Shown here in pieces: positions 6,906-12,974 of a stretch of 15,353 bases of DNA. The stretch lies in NCBI GenBank assembly GCA_900771365.1, contig CAAGNU010000052.1, forward strand, positions 1 to 15,353, read 5' to 3'. Below the pieces are notes generated by a model. The model was not told where the DNA came from and ran no database searches. It saw nothing but the letters and a program-made list of their open reading frames with translations. Each line of letters starts with the position of its first letter. Positions within the stretch are counted from its first letter, which is position 1. This stretch comes from Bacteroidales bacterium (lineage in GTDB: Bacteria > Bacteroidota > Bacteroidia > Bacteroidales > P3). The position numbers and the translations under genes were made by a program.

Positions 6906-7520
6906 TCATTTGATGTCCAGGCCGAGCATCCTCCGACCGCAGAGAATGCCTTCGAGGTGGTCGCCTATCTGCACGGGGCCAACTCCCGCGGGGGTGCCTG
7001 TGTAGATGAGGTCGCCCGTGCGGAGCGTCATGAAGCGTGAGACGTGCGCAATCAGCTGGTCTACGTTGAAAATCATGTCGCGGCTGTTTCCTTCTTGCAC
7101 CCTCTCGCCGTTTCGGAGCAGGCTGAAGTCGAGGCTGTTGATGTCCTTTCCGAGTTCCTCCAGCGTGACGAAGGGGCTTATCACCGCACTTCCGTCGAAC
7201 CCTTTCGATATGAGCCACGGCATACGGTTTTCCTTAGCCTCGCGCTGTATGTCGCGTGCAGTGAAATCGATACCGAGAGCCACGGAGTTGTAGTATTTGT
7301 GGGCAAATCGGGGCTCGATACACTTCCCTAAGCGGTCGATACGCACGACAATCTCCACCTCGTGCTGCACATCGTTTGAGAAGTCGGGGTAGAAGAAGGG
7401 CAGCTGTTTGGGATTGAGTGCGCTGTCGGGCTTCATGAAGAAGACGGGCTCATTGGGGAGGTCGGCTCTCATTTCGGCAGCGTGGGGGGCATAGTTGCGT
7501 ACAACGCAGAGGATTTTCAT
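6906..7520 (-). CDS. Fumarylacetoacetate hydrolase (FAH) family protein
   Basis: This 204-residue single-domain protein belongs to the FAH fold. Metal-binding residues are visible as the HEVEIVVRI motif (Glu54, Glu56) and GIDFTARD (Asp85); other family marks are FMKPDSAL (residues 28-35), ISKGFDGSAVISPFV and YTGTPAGVGPV near the C-terminus. The size fits the short FAHD1-like enzymes, which act as acylpyruvate hydrolases or oxaloacetate decarboxylases; the substrate cannot be decided here. Start at 7520 gives the standard opening MKILCVVRNYAPHA, with the active-site Asn-Tyr. It is the last gene of the minus-strand block, 119 bp after the PD40/OmpA stop, with a foldback repeat in the gap and no clear own promoter. 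Confidence 0.93.
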   Translation of the reverse strand: MKILCVVRNYAPHAAEMRADLPNEPVFFMKPDSALNPKQLPFFYPDFSNDVQHEVEIVVRIDRLGKCIEPRFAHKYYNSVALGIDFTARDIQREAKENRMPWLISKGFDGSAVISPFVTLEELGKDINSLDFSLLRNGERVQEGNSRDMIFNVDQLIAHVSRFMTLRTGDLIYTGTPAGVGPVQIGDHLEGILCGRRMLGLDIK

Positions 7521-7547
7521 GGGTTTGGAGAATTGAGAGTGTTTTTT

Positions 7548-7628
7548 AATTGAGAATTGAGAATTGAGAATTGAGAATTGGGCGGGAGCCGGCTATTGTC
7601 AATTCACACTTCACAATTCTCAATTCAC
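7548..7628. repeat. Intergenic foldback repeat, AATTGAG arms, copy A
   Basis: Four and a half or more tandem copies of AATTGAG (7548-7580) are followed by a GC-rich core (GGGCGGGAGCCGG) and a right arm TTCACAATTCTCAATTCAC. GAATTGAGAATTG (7568-7580) is the exact inverted complement of CAATTCTCAATTC (7614-7626), giving a 13 bp stem with a 33-base loop. Bases 7562-7591 are identical to 10240-10269. The unit lies between the PD40/OmpA and FAH genes. I recognise no transposase or named family. Confidence 0.8.
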
Positions 7629-7639
7629 TGTTTTGCAGT

Positions 7640-9232
7640 TCACTGAACGGTGTAGCCTATAATCTCCACGCGGCGCGCGTGGGCGGCTTTGAGGCTGTAG
7701 ACAGAGCGTGTGTTGCGGGGGTCTCGCAGCGGGTCTTTGGGCGACACTTCATCGCTGTCGGCCACACCGTGTGCCACGGCGATAATCTGCAGGCTTCCGT
7801 CGTCAAGGTAGGGGCGGAGGGCTCCATCGTTCCAGTTGCGCAGTTCGTTGCGGAAGCTGTCGATGCGGCGTTTGGAGAGGTTGACGTTGTAGAGGTCTTC
7901 GAAGAGCGGGCTTGCGAAGCCGTTGATGGTGATGGTCACCTCTTTGTCGGCCCGGAGGTCTTGGTAGAGAAACTGGAGGAAGAGCACCATGTCGTTGTGG
8001 CCTTTGATGACCTCATGGTCGAAAAAGTGGTCCACCTCGGTCATCACGGAGTCCCATTTCTTCTTATCCGCAGGGCTGGGCTGGGCGCCTTTGTATTCGT
8101 CGCGCATCTGGTAGTAGTGGCGCCATGTGGAGGAGTAGTCGAGGCGAGTAGTCGTGTCGAGGGTGTGCTTGTCGGGCTCGTCGTTGTGGAAATAGAGGCG
8201 CAGAGGGAGTAGTGCAAGGGGGGAGGTGATGGCTGGTTCTTCGGGCACGGGCGGCACGTAGCCTTCGGGCAGGCGCAGACGGCGCCAGCGATAGAGGTCG
8301 TTGCAGCAGTTGCTGTCGGAGGTGTAGAGCGAGCCGGGCCTATTGGAGGAGAGGAAGCCGCAGGCCTCCACCACCTCGTTGGTGTCGGGACGTTCCTCGA
8401 TACAGCGGCAGTTGCAAGGCTGCACGTTGAAGAACAGGTCGTTGTATTCGCTGTTCAGTTCCTCGCCCATATTGAGGGGCTGTTCCCAGCTGTTGCGGTT
8501 GCCGAGGCTGCTGTAGATGTCGAAGCCGCCCTTTCCGCCTTGGCGGTCGCTGCTGAAGTAGAGGGTGCCCTCCTCGAAGTTGTAGAAGGGTGTCACTTCG
8601 TTGCTGTCCGTGTTCACGGGGGTGCCGAGGTTGGTGCTGTTGCCTGGCATACCCTCTTTGATGATTATGGTGTACCAGATGTCCATGCCGCCGAGGCCGC
8701 CTGGGCGGTCGGAGGAGAAATAGAGGATGGGCTTGCCGTCTGGCTGGTAGCTGATGCAGGGGTGCGTGCTGGTGTAGCCCTTGAGGTTCACATCGCCGCC
8801 GAGTTCCTGAGGCTTGCCCCAGCGTCCTTGTTTGCGGCGGGTATAGAAGATGTGCTGCAGGCCATCGTTGGCCTCTCCGCGGGTGAAATAGATGATGTCG
8901 TTCTTGCGGTCGTAGGTCGCATTGCCGCAGTTCAGTCCGTTCATGTTCAGTCCCCAGATGTTGAGGTCTCCCTGTCCGAGGGTGCCGTCTGGGGCTATGG
9001 GGGCTTCGAACACCTTGGTCACGGTGGGTGTGAAGTCGACGAGGTAGAGATGGCTGGCGTCGTCCATCTTCATGGTGGTGTAGAGCAGGATGCTGTCGTC
9101 CACTATCGTGCCGCCCGTCTCGCTGCCTGTGGTGTTGATGCCGTCGCTCACATGGGTGACGTCGTAGCGCACTTGGCTGTTGGCGAGCAGGATGGAGAAG
9201 AGGAACGTTGCGGTAAGGAGTAATCTTTTCAT
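7640..9232 (-). CDS. PD40 beta-propeller/OmpA-domain protein, T9SS-type partner
   Basis: The 530-residue product begins with a signal peptide (MKRLLLTATFLFSILLANSQ), so the ATG at 9232 is preferred to an upstream in-frame ATG at 9271, which would overlap the preceding gene. The middle carries PD40/WD40-like blades, clearest at YFSSDRPGGLGGMDIWY (about 171-187) and LYFSSDRQGGKGGFDIY (about 224-240), with a third SSNRPG at 295-300. Six cysteines cluster at 273, 275, 277, 291, 309 and 310; the last two sit in the CCND motif usual for this group. The C-terminus is OmpA-like: GFASPLFEDLYNVNLSKRR (from about 438) and ARRVEI near 520, expected to bind peptidoglycan. Such proteins are encoded beside PorP/SprF proteins and are tied to type IX secretion or gliding machinery. 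It follows the PorP-like gene by 23 bp. Confidence 0.88.
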   Translation of the reverse strand: MKRLLLTATFLFSILLANSQVRYDVTHVSDGINTTGSETGGTIVDDSILLYTTMKMDDASHLYLVDFTPTVTKVFEAPIAPDGTLGQGDLNIWGLNMNGLNCGNATYDRKNDIIYFTRGEANDGLQHIFYTRRKQGRWGKPQELGGDVNLKGYTSTHPCISYQPDGKPILYFSSDRPGGLGGMDIWYTIIIKEGMPGNSTNLGTPVNTDSNEVTPFYNFEEGTLYFSSDRQGGKGGFDIYSSLGNRNSWEQPLNMGEELNSEYNDLFFNVQPCNCRCIEERPDTNEVVEACGFLSSNRPGSLYTSDSNCCNDLYRWRRLRLPEGYVPPVPEEPAITSPLALLPLRLYFHNDEPDKHTLDTTTRLDYSSTWRHYYQMRDEYKGAQPSPADKKKWDSVMTEVDHFFDHEVIKGHNDMVLFLQFLYQDLRADKEVTITINGFASPLFEDLYNVNLSKRRIDSFRNELRNWNDGALRPYLDDGSLQIIAVAHGVADSDEVSPKDPLRDPRNTRSVYSLKAAHARRVEIIGYTVQ

Positions 9233-9255
9233 ATCGGGCAAAGGATTGATGTTCG

Positions 9256-10230
9256 TTAGTATTGAGGACATTTTAGTGCTTTAATCTTCTTGGTGAGTTG
9301 CGGCACGCGGTAGACCAGTCCGATTTCGAAGGCGCCGATGTAGCGGCTTGCTGCGGAGAGCTGCGAGATGTTGGCGTCGTAGCAGAAGGACATGATCAGG
9401 GCGTCGTATTCCATGATGAAGTTGGCGATGAGTGCGTCGCGATGGCGTATGGAGAAGCCTCCGCGGAGGCTCACTTCGTGTGCGCTGCTTTCGGAGAGAT
9501 ACCATTTGAGGTCGGCACCATAGAGTATCTCGTTGTACACACCTTGGTGCTGCATCATCAGCACAGGCAGCACGGAGGCCGACTGCCAGCAGCGGTATTC
9601 CGCGCGGGCGAAGAGGCTGTAGCGCCGTTCGAGGTAGATGTCGGAGGCTTGGAGGTAGGAGATATTGGGGCGGTTGATGTTGCGTACAGAGATACCCACC
9701 TTGGTGTGGAAGATGCTGGTAGGCTGGTAGTACCAGGCCAGCCCCAGGCCGAGGAGCGGGTACTGGGTTTGGTTGACGTCGAAGCTTTCCTGCGGGTCGG
9801 TCATTTCGGCCTGCGAAGGGTCGAAGCCCGAGATGGCGTAGCCGAGGTCGAGGCCCACGGAGAGATTGTTCGACCCGTTGCGGTCGAGGGCTGTGAAATA
9901 GGCCGCGGATAGGTGTGCCGAGGTGGTGCCGTAGTTGAGTGTGCCCGCGTGGTCGCTGAAGAGCGAGAGACCCATGCTGAGTCCTTGCTGCTTAGTGTCG
10001 CTATGGTGCAGCGCCCATTCCCCCGTGAAGGCGAAAGTCTCGTAGGGGATACTTACTGAGGCCCATTGGTTGCGATATATCACGCCGAAGCGCCCTGTGC
10101 CGTTGAAGAAGCCCGCGTAGGCCGGGTTCAGCAGCATCGGATCCGCGTCCACCTGCGAGAAATGTAAGTCCTGCGCCCCCGCGGAGGCGAGGGCGAGCAT
10201 CAGGCATACTATGGCGGCGAGGTGTTTCAT
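9256..10230 (-). CDS. PorP/SprF family outer-membrane protein
   Basis: This 324-residue protein has a signal peptide (about residues 1-19, ending SAGAQ) and the family hallmark FSQVDADPMLLNPAYAG (residues 24-40) followed by GVIYRNQW. The remainder alternates short amphipathic strands, as expected of an outer-membrane beta-barrel. PorP/SprF proteins take part in the type IX secretion system and in anchoring gliding adhesins. Most Bacteroidota have several paralogues, so I do not assign the porP symbol. Immediately downstream (23 bp) is the PD40/OmpA protein, the usual partner. Upstream, tsaD ends 79 bp away and a foldback repeat fills that gap. Confidence 0.93.
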   Translation of the reverse strand: MKHLAAIVCLMLALASAGAQDLHFSQVDADPMLLNPAYAGFFNGTGRFGVIYRNQWASVSIPYETFAFTGEWALHHSDTKQQGLSMGLSLFSDHAGTLNYGTTSAHLSAAYFTALDRNGSNNLSVGLDLGYAISGFDPSQAEMTDPQESFDVNQTQYPLLGLGLAWYYQPTSIFHTKVGISVRNINRPNISYLQASDIYLERRYSLFARAEYRCWQSASVLPVLMMQHQGVYNEILYGADLKWYLSESSAHEVSLRGGFSIRHRDALIANFIMEYDALIMSFCYDANISQLSAASRYIGAFEIGLVYRVPQLTKKIKALKCPQY

Positions 10231-10239
10231 TCTATTTTT

Positions 10240-10300
10240 AATTGAGAATTGAGAATTGGGCGGGAGCCGTTACTCGTCAGTTCACAGTTCACAAATCTCA
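10240..10300. repeat. Intergenic foldback repeat, AATTGAG arms, copy B
   Basis: Two and a half AATTGAG heptads (10240-10258) lead into GGGCGGGAGCCG and then a right arm GTTCACAGTTCACAAATCTCA. Bases 10240-10269 are identical to 7562-7591 in copy A; beyond that the two copies remain alignable to TTCACAnATCTC with scattered changes. It lies between tsaD and the PorP-like gene, in the same orientation relative to the genes as copy A. Confidence 0.8.
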
Positions 10301-10309
10301 TCCCATCAA

Positions 10310-11332
10310 TCATCTCGCGTAAGGCGGCAGCGAGATGTCGGCGAAGTCGCCTTTGAGGTACTTAAAGTATCCCGCTATGCCCACCATGGCGGCATTATCC
10401 GTGCAGAACTGGAACTTGGGGATAAACACCTGCCAGCGATGCCTCTCGCCCAGCCTCTGCAGCTCGCTGCGCAGCAGGCTGTTGGCCGACACGCCGCCTG
10501 CTATGGCAATCTGCTTCACCCCGCTCTGCTTCACGGCCTTCTCCAGCTTCTTGATGAGGAAGCCCACGATACACTGCTGGATAGAGGCGCAGAGGTCGGC
10601 CTTGTGCTTCTCGATATACTCGGGGTCCTCTTCCAAGCGGTCGCGGAGGAAGTAGAGAAACGATGTCTTGATGCCGCTGAAGCTGTAGTCGTTGCCTGGG
10701 ATATTTGGGGTGGCAAAATGGTAGGCCTCCGCGTTGCCTTCCTTGGCCAGGCGGTCGATGATGGGACCTCCGGGGTAGCCGAGGTCCATGATCTTGGCGG
10801 CCTTGTCTATGGCCTCGCCTGCGGCATCATCGATGGTCTGTCCCAGCACTTCCATCTCGAAATGGCTCTTGAGGAGGAGTATCTGCGTGTGGCCGCCCGA
10901 GACGAGGAGGCAGATGAAGGGGAACTGCGGCACCACGCTCTCGTCGTTCTCCTTGATGAAGTGCGACAGCACATGTGCCTGCAGGTGGTTGACTTCGATG
11001 AGGGGGATGCCCAGCGCCTGCGCAAAACTCTTGGCGAAGCTCACCCCCACCATCAGCGACCCCAGCAGCCCGGGACCGCGCGTGAAGGCCACGGCGTCGA
11101 GCTCGCTCTTGTCGATGCCGGCGTTTCGGATGGCGGCGTCCACCACGGGCACGATGTTCTGCTGATGTGCCCGCGAGGCCAGCTCGGGCACCACGCCGCC
11201 GTACTGCTCATGAACCTTCTGCGAAGCGATGACGTTCGACAGGATGCGGTCGCCCCGCAGCACAGCCGCGGAAGTGTCGTCGCATGATGATTCTATTGAT
11301 AATATTGTGGTCAAATGTTCCCTATTAGCCAT
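10310..11332 (-). CDS. tsaD: tRNA N6-threonylcarbamoyladenosine transferase TsaD
   Basis: The 340-residue ASKHA-fold enzyme transfers the threonylcarbamoyl group to A37 of ANN-decoding tRNAs, working with TsaB and TsaE in bacteria. Seen are the N-terminal phosphate motif SIESSCDDTSAAV, ASRAHQQNI, RGPGLLGSLMVG, the metal motif NHLQAH with His116 and His120, LLVSGGHTQI, DDAAGEAIDKAAKIMDLGYPGG, DYSFSGIKTSF, IAGGVSANSLLR and CTDNAAM with Asp312 as a further metal ligand. Length is typical of the family. The ATG at 11332 gives the expected start. A TATCTTTG -7 box stands about 130 bp upstream, and heptad repeats fill the leader right up to the start codon. Confidence 0.97.
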   Translation of the reverse strand: MANREHLTTILSIESSCDDTSAAVLRGDRILSNVIASQKVHEQYGGVVPELASRAHQQNIVPVVDAAIRNAGIDKSELDAVAFTRGPGLLGSLMVGVSFAKSFAQALGIPLIEVNHLQAHVLSHFIKENDESVVPQFPFICLLVSGGHTQILLLKSHFEMEVLGQTIDDAAGEAIDKAAKIMDLGYPGGPIIDRLAKEGNAEAYHFATPNIPGNDYSFSGIKTSFLYFLRDRLEEDPEYIEKHKADLCASIQQCIVGFLIKKLEKAVKQSGVKQIAIAGGVSANSLLRSELQRLGERHRWQVFIPKFQFCTDNAAMVGIAGYFKYLKGDFADISLPPYAR

Positions 11333-11364
11333 AATTCTCAGTTCTCAATTTTCAATTCTCAATT
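11333..11364. repeat. AATTCTC heptad array touching the tsaD start
   Basis: Read on the plus strand: AATTCTC, AGTTCTC, AATTTTC, AATTCTC, AATT. This is the inverse of the AATTGAG heptad found in other gaps. On the minus strand it is the sequence directly before the tsaD start codon, so it is inside the mRNA leader if the promoter at 11461-11468 is used. Confidence 0.75.
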
Positions 11365-11374
11365 GATTGGTTCT

Positions 11375-11392
11375 GCGGAGGTTCCCCTCCGC
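11375..11392. other. GC hairpin in the tsaD leader
   Basis: GCGGAGG (11375-11381) pairs with CCTCCGC (11386-11392) around the loop TTCC. It lies between the predicted tsaD promoter and the heptad array. No U-run follows on either strand, so it is not a plain terminator; a role in mRNA stability or in a repeat element is possible. Confidence 0.5.
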
Positions 11393-11460
11393 CGTGGGTG
11401 CGTTAAAGATGCCCCTTTCGTCCGCCTTGGCCAGCACCGAAGAAGGCATAATTCGCAATG

Positions 11461-11468
11461 CAAAGATA
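11461..11468 (-). promoter_or_regulatory. tsaD: Bacteroidota -7 box for tsaD
   Basis: CAAAGATA on the plus strand reads TATCTTTG on the minus strand, the same octamer as at 1346-1353, here also followed by CA. No good TTTG is seen at 19 bases upstream (ATGT or TGTG at best). Predicted transcript start is near 11454, giving a leader of about 120 bases. Confidence 0.6.
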
Positions 11469-11608
11469 CGAAAAAATTATTATATACACATTTTTTTTTA
11501 CAAAAAAGTCCCCACCATGCCTCAAGGGAGTATGCAGGATAGACGAATAGCCCGCTATCTCCAATCGTGCCACGGCAACAAAGCCGCCGCTGTGGCTCCG
11601 CCCAAACT

Positions 11609-11710
11609 CCGAGGTAGGTCCGAGGTAGGTTCGAGGCTTCTTCGCCCTTCTGTCGGACCTACGTCGGAGCTACGGCGAAGGTAGGGCGGAGGTAAGGCGG
11701 AGGTAGGGTG
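11609..11710. repeat. GC-rich repeats of 11 bp period with inverted arms
   Basis: CCGAGGTAGGT occurs twice in tandem (11609-11619, 11620-11630). From 11662 on, successive 11-mers align: CGTCGGAGCTA, CGGCGAAGGTA, GGGCGGAGGTA, AGGCGGAGGTA. GTAGGTCCGA (11614-11623) is the exact inverted complement of TCGGACCTAC (11653-11662), so the block can fold. GGCGGAGGT is shared with 152-160. Structure is seen directly; origin and function unknown. Confidence 0.7.
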
Positions 11711-11809
11711 GATTTTCCAAAGGGGTGTTTGAGGCTTGTTTTGGATGCTTTTTTTGTGTGGGGGATGCAGAGGCGGAGGGGGATTTTGTGCTGTGTTGGA
11801 AAAACTTTT

Positions 11810-11840
11810 TATGGTATGTTGAATATTTTTTGTATATTTG
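11810..11840 (+). promoter_or_regulatory. Bacteroidota promoter upstream of ypfJ
   Basis: TATATTTG at 11833-11840 matches TAnnTTTG; TATG at 11810-11813, one base off TTTG, stands at the preferred 19-base spacing. Transcription would start near 11847 and give a leader of about 225 bases before the ATG at 12071. Confidence 0.62.
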
Positions 11841-12070
11841 CATTTTGTTTAAGGACGTGCTCTGTGCAGGATATGGTCTTGTGCTGATGTATGGCATTGC
11901 ATTGTGCCTCATTGCTTTGCGGTGCGTTTGGCCGCAGCGGTGGCTCGTTTTTGGGCATTTGCAGGAGGTGCGAGAATGATGCTTTTTGTCGGCAGAAACC
12001 CTCAGCGAAGCCATATCGTGGCATGGATGCGGTCAAGGATTTTGAAGTAAAAATAAAAATAGATATAACT

Positions 12071-12934
12071 ATGAATTTAAACGGAAGACGTCAAAGTAAC
12101 AATGTGGAAGACCGCAGAGGTATGTCCACAGGCAAGAAGGCCGGACTCGGAGTCGGCGGCCTCTTGATAGCAGGTATCATCTATTTGGTTAGCGGCGGAC
12201 GGGTCGATGTGTCGCAGCTCGTCAGCACGCAGACCACCACCCCTACGCAGCAGACCGAGTATGTCGAGAGCGAGCTTGAGAGCGAGCTCCGCGTCTTTGC
12301 CAGCCAGATTTTGGCCGGCACAGAGGATGTGTGGGCTGCCGAGTTTAAGAAGATGGGCCGCACGTATAAGGCTCCTAAGTTGGTCATCTTCAAGGATGCC
12401 GTGCAGAGCGGCTGTGGCGGCGCAACCTCTTCGTCAGGTCCTTTCTACTGCTCGGCTGACCAGTGTGTATATCTCGATTTGGACTTTTTCGCCAGCATGA
12501 AGCAGCAGCTTGGTGCGGATGGCGATTTTGCATACGCTTACGTCATCGCCCACGAGGTGGGACACCATGTGCAGTACCTCCTCGGCACCCTCAACGATGC
12601 GCATCAGCAGATGGCCCGCTACGGCCAGGACACCCCCGAGGCCAATAAGATTAGCGTGCGCCTGGAGCTGCAGGCCGACTTCTACGCCGGCATCTGGGCC
12701 TACCACGACAACGAGATGTTCGGCTCGCTCGAAGAGGGCGACATTGAGGAGGGCATGAACGTGGCCTCTAAGATTGGCGACGACTACCTGCAGAGGAAGG
12801 CCTACGGCCGCACGGTGCCCGACGCCTTCAACCACGGCACCTCCGCCCAGCGCTCCAGATGGCTCAAGAAGGGCCTCACCACCGGCAACATCAAGGACGG
12901 CGACACCTTCACCCCCAGCTACGCAAGCTTGTAA
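12071..12934 (+). CDS. ypfJ: YpfJ-type neutral zinc metallopeptidase
   Basis: The product is 287 residues, the same length as E. coli YpfJ. It opens with GRRQSNNVEDRRG, the family's N-terminal signature, then has one membrane segment (about residues 25-41, GLGVGGLLIAGIIYLVS). The catalytic motif HEVGHH (161-166) contains the HExxH zinc site, and LELQADFYAGIWA (from 198) supplies the likely third ligand Glu199 or Asp203. Further family strings are FCSADQCVYLDLDFF-like (FYCSADQCVYLDLDFF) and HGTSAQRSRWLKKG near the C-terminus. It is annotated as a putative metalloprotease; substrate is unknown. The open frame extends upstream to 11891 but that part overlaps the leader and lacks similarity, so the ATG at 12071 is used. 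The beta-barrel gene follows after 40 bp. Confidence 0.93.
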   Translation: MNLNGRRQSNNVEDRRGMSTGKKAGLGVGGLLIAGIIYLVSGGRVDVSQLVSTQTTTPTQQTEYVESELESELRVFASQILAGTEDVWAAEFKKMGRTYKAPKLVIFKDAVQSGCGGATSSSGPFYCSADQCVYLDLDFFASMKQQLGADGDFAYAYVIAHEVGHHVQYLLGTLNDAHQQMARYGQDTPEANKISVRLELQADFYAGIWAYHDNEMFGSLEEGDIEEGMNVASKIGDDYLQRKAYGRTVPDAFNHGTSAQRSRWLKKGLTTGNIKDGDTFTPSYASL

Positions 12935-12936
12935 TC

Positions 12937-12968
12937 TTCAAATCTCCGAATCTTCAAATCTTCAAATT
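12937..12968. repeat. TTCAAATC octad tandem repeat
   Basis: Four 8-mers stand in tandem: TTCAAATC, TCCGAATC, TTCAAATC, TTCAAATT. They nearly fill the 40 bp gap between ypfJ and the beta-barrel gene. The 12-mer AAATCTCCGAAT within it (12940-12951) recurs at 14159-14170, in the gap after the beta-barrel gene. Confidence 0.7.
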
Positions 12969-12974
12969 AGCATT

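Larger units (their letters stand above)
11469..12070. other. Long divergent gap with repeats, promoter and leader
   Basis: This 600 bp stretch lies between the tsaD promoter and ypfJ. From left to right it holds A/T-rich promoter-proximal DNA (to about 11510), a small open frame with a Fis-like string (from 11517), GC-rich repeats of 11 bp period (11609-11710), a -7 box (11833-11840) and an apparently untranslated leader of about 225 bases before the ypfJ ATG. The open frames at 11725-11979 and in front of ypfJ are not supported: they run through the promoter and have no recognisable domain. Confidence 0.6.

Noticed and set aside
7529..7640. Possible CRISPR-like array of direct repeats
   Set aside because: The repeats are contiguous 7-mers without spacers and no cas genes are present; it is a short tandem repeat within a foldback unit.
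9233..9271. Upstream start of the PD40/OmpA gene at 9271
   Set aside because: It would place 13 residues before the signal peptide and overlap the end of the PorP-like gene.
11725..11979. Cys- and aromatic-rich open frame of 84 codons
   Set aside because: It runs through the predicted ypfJ promoter, has no recognisable domain, and its composition looks like translated spacer DNA.
11891..12070. Sixty-residue N-terminal extension of the YpfJ-like protein
   Set aside because: The family begins at the GRRxSxNVEDRR signature, which follows the ATG at 12071; the extension is unrelated and Cys-rich.
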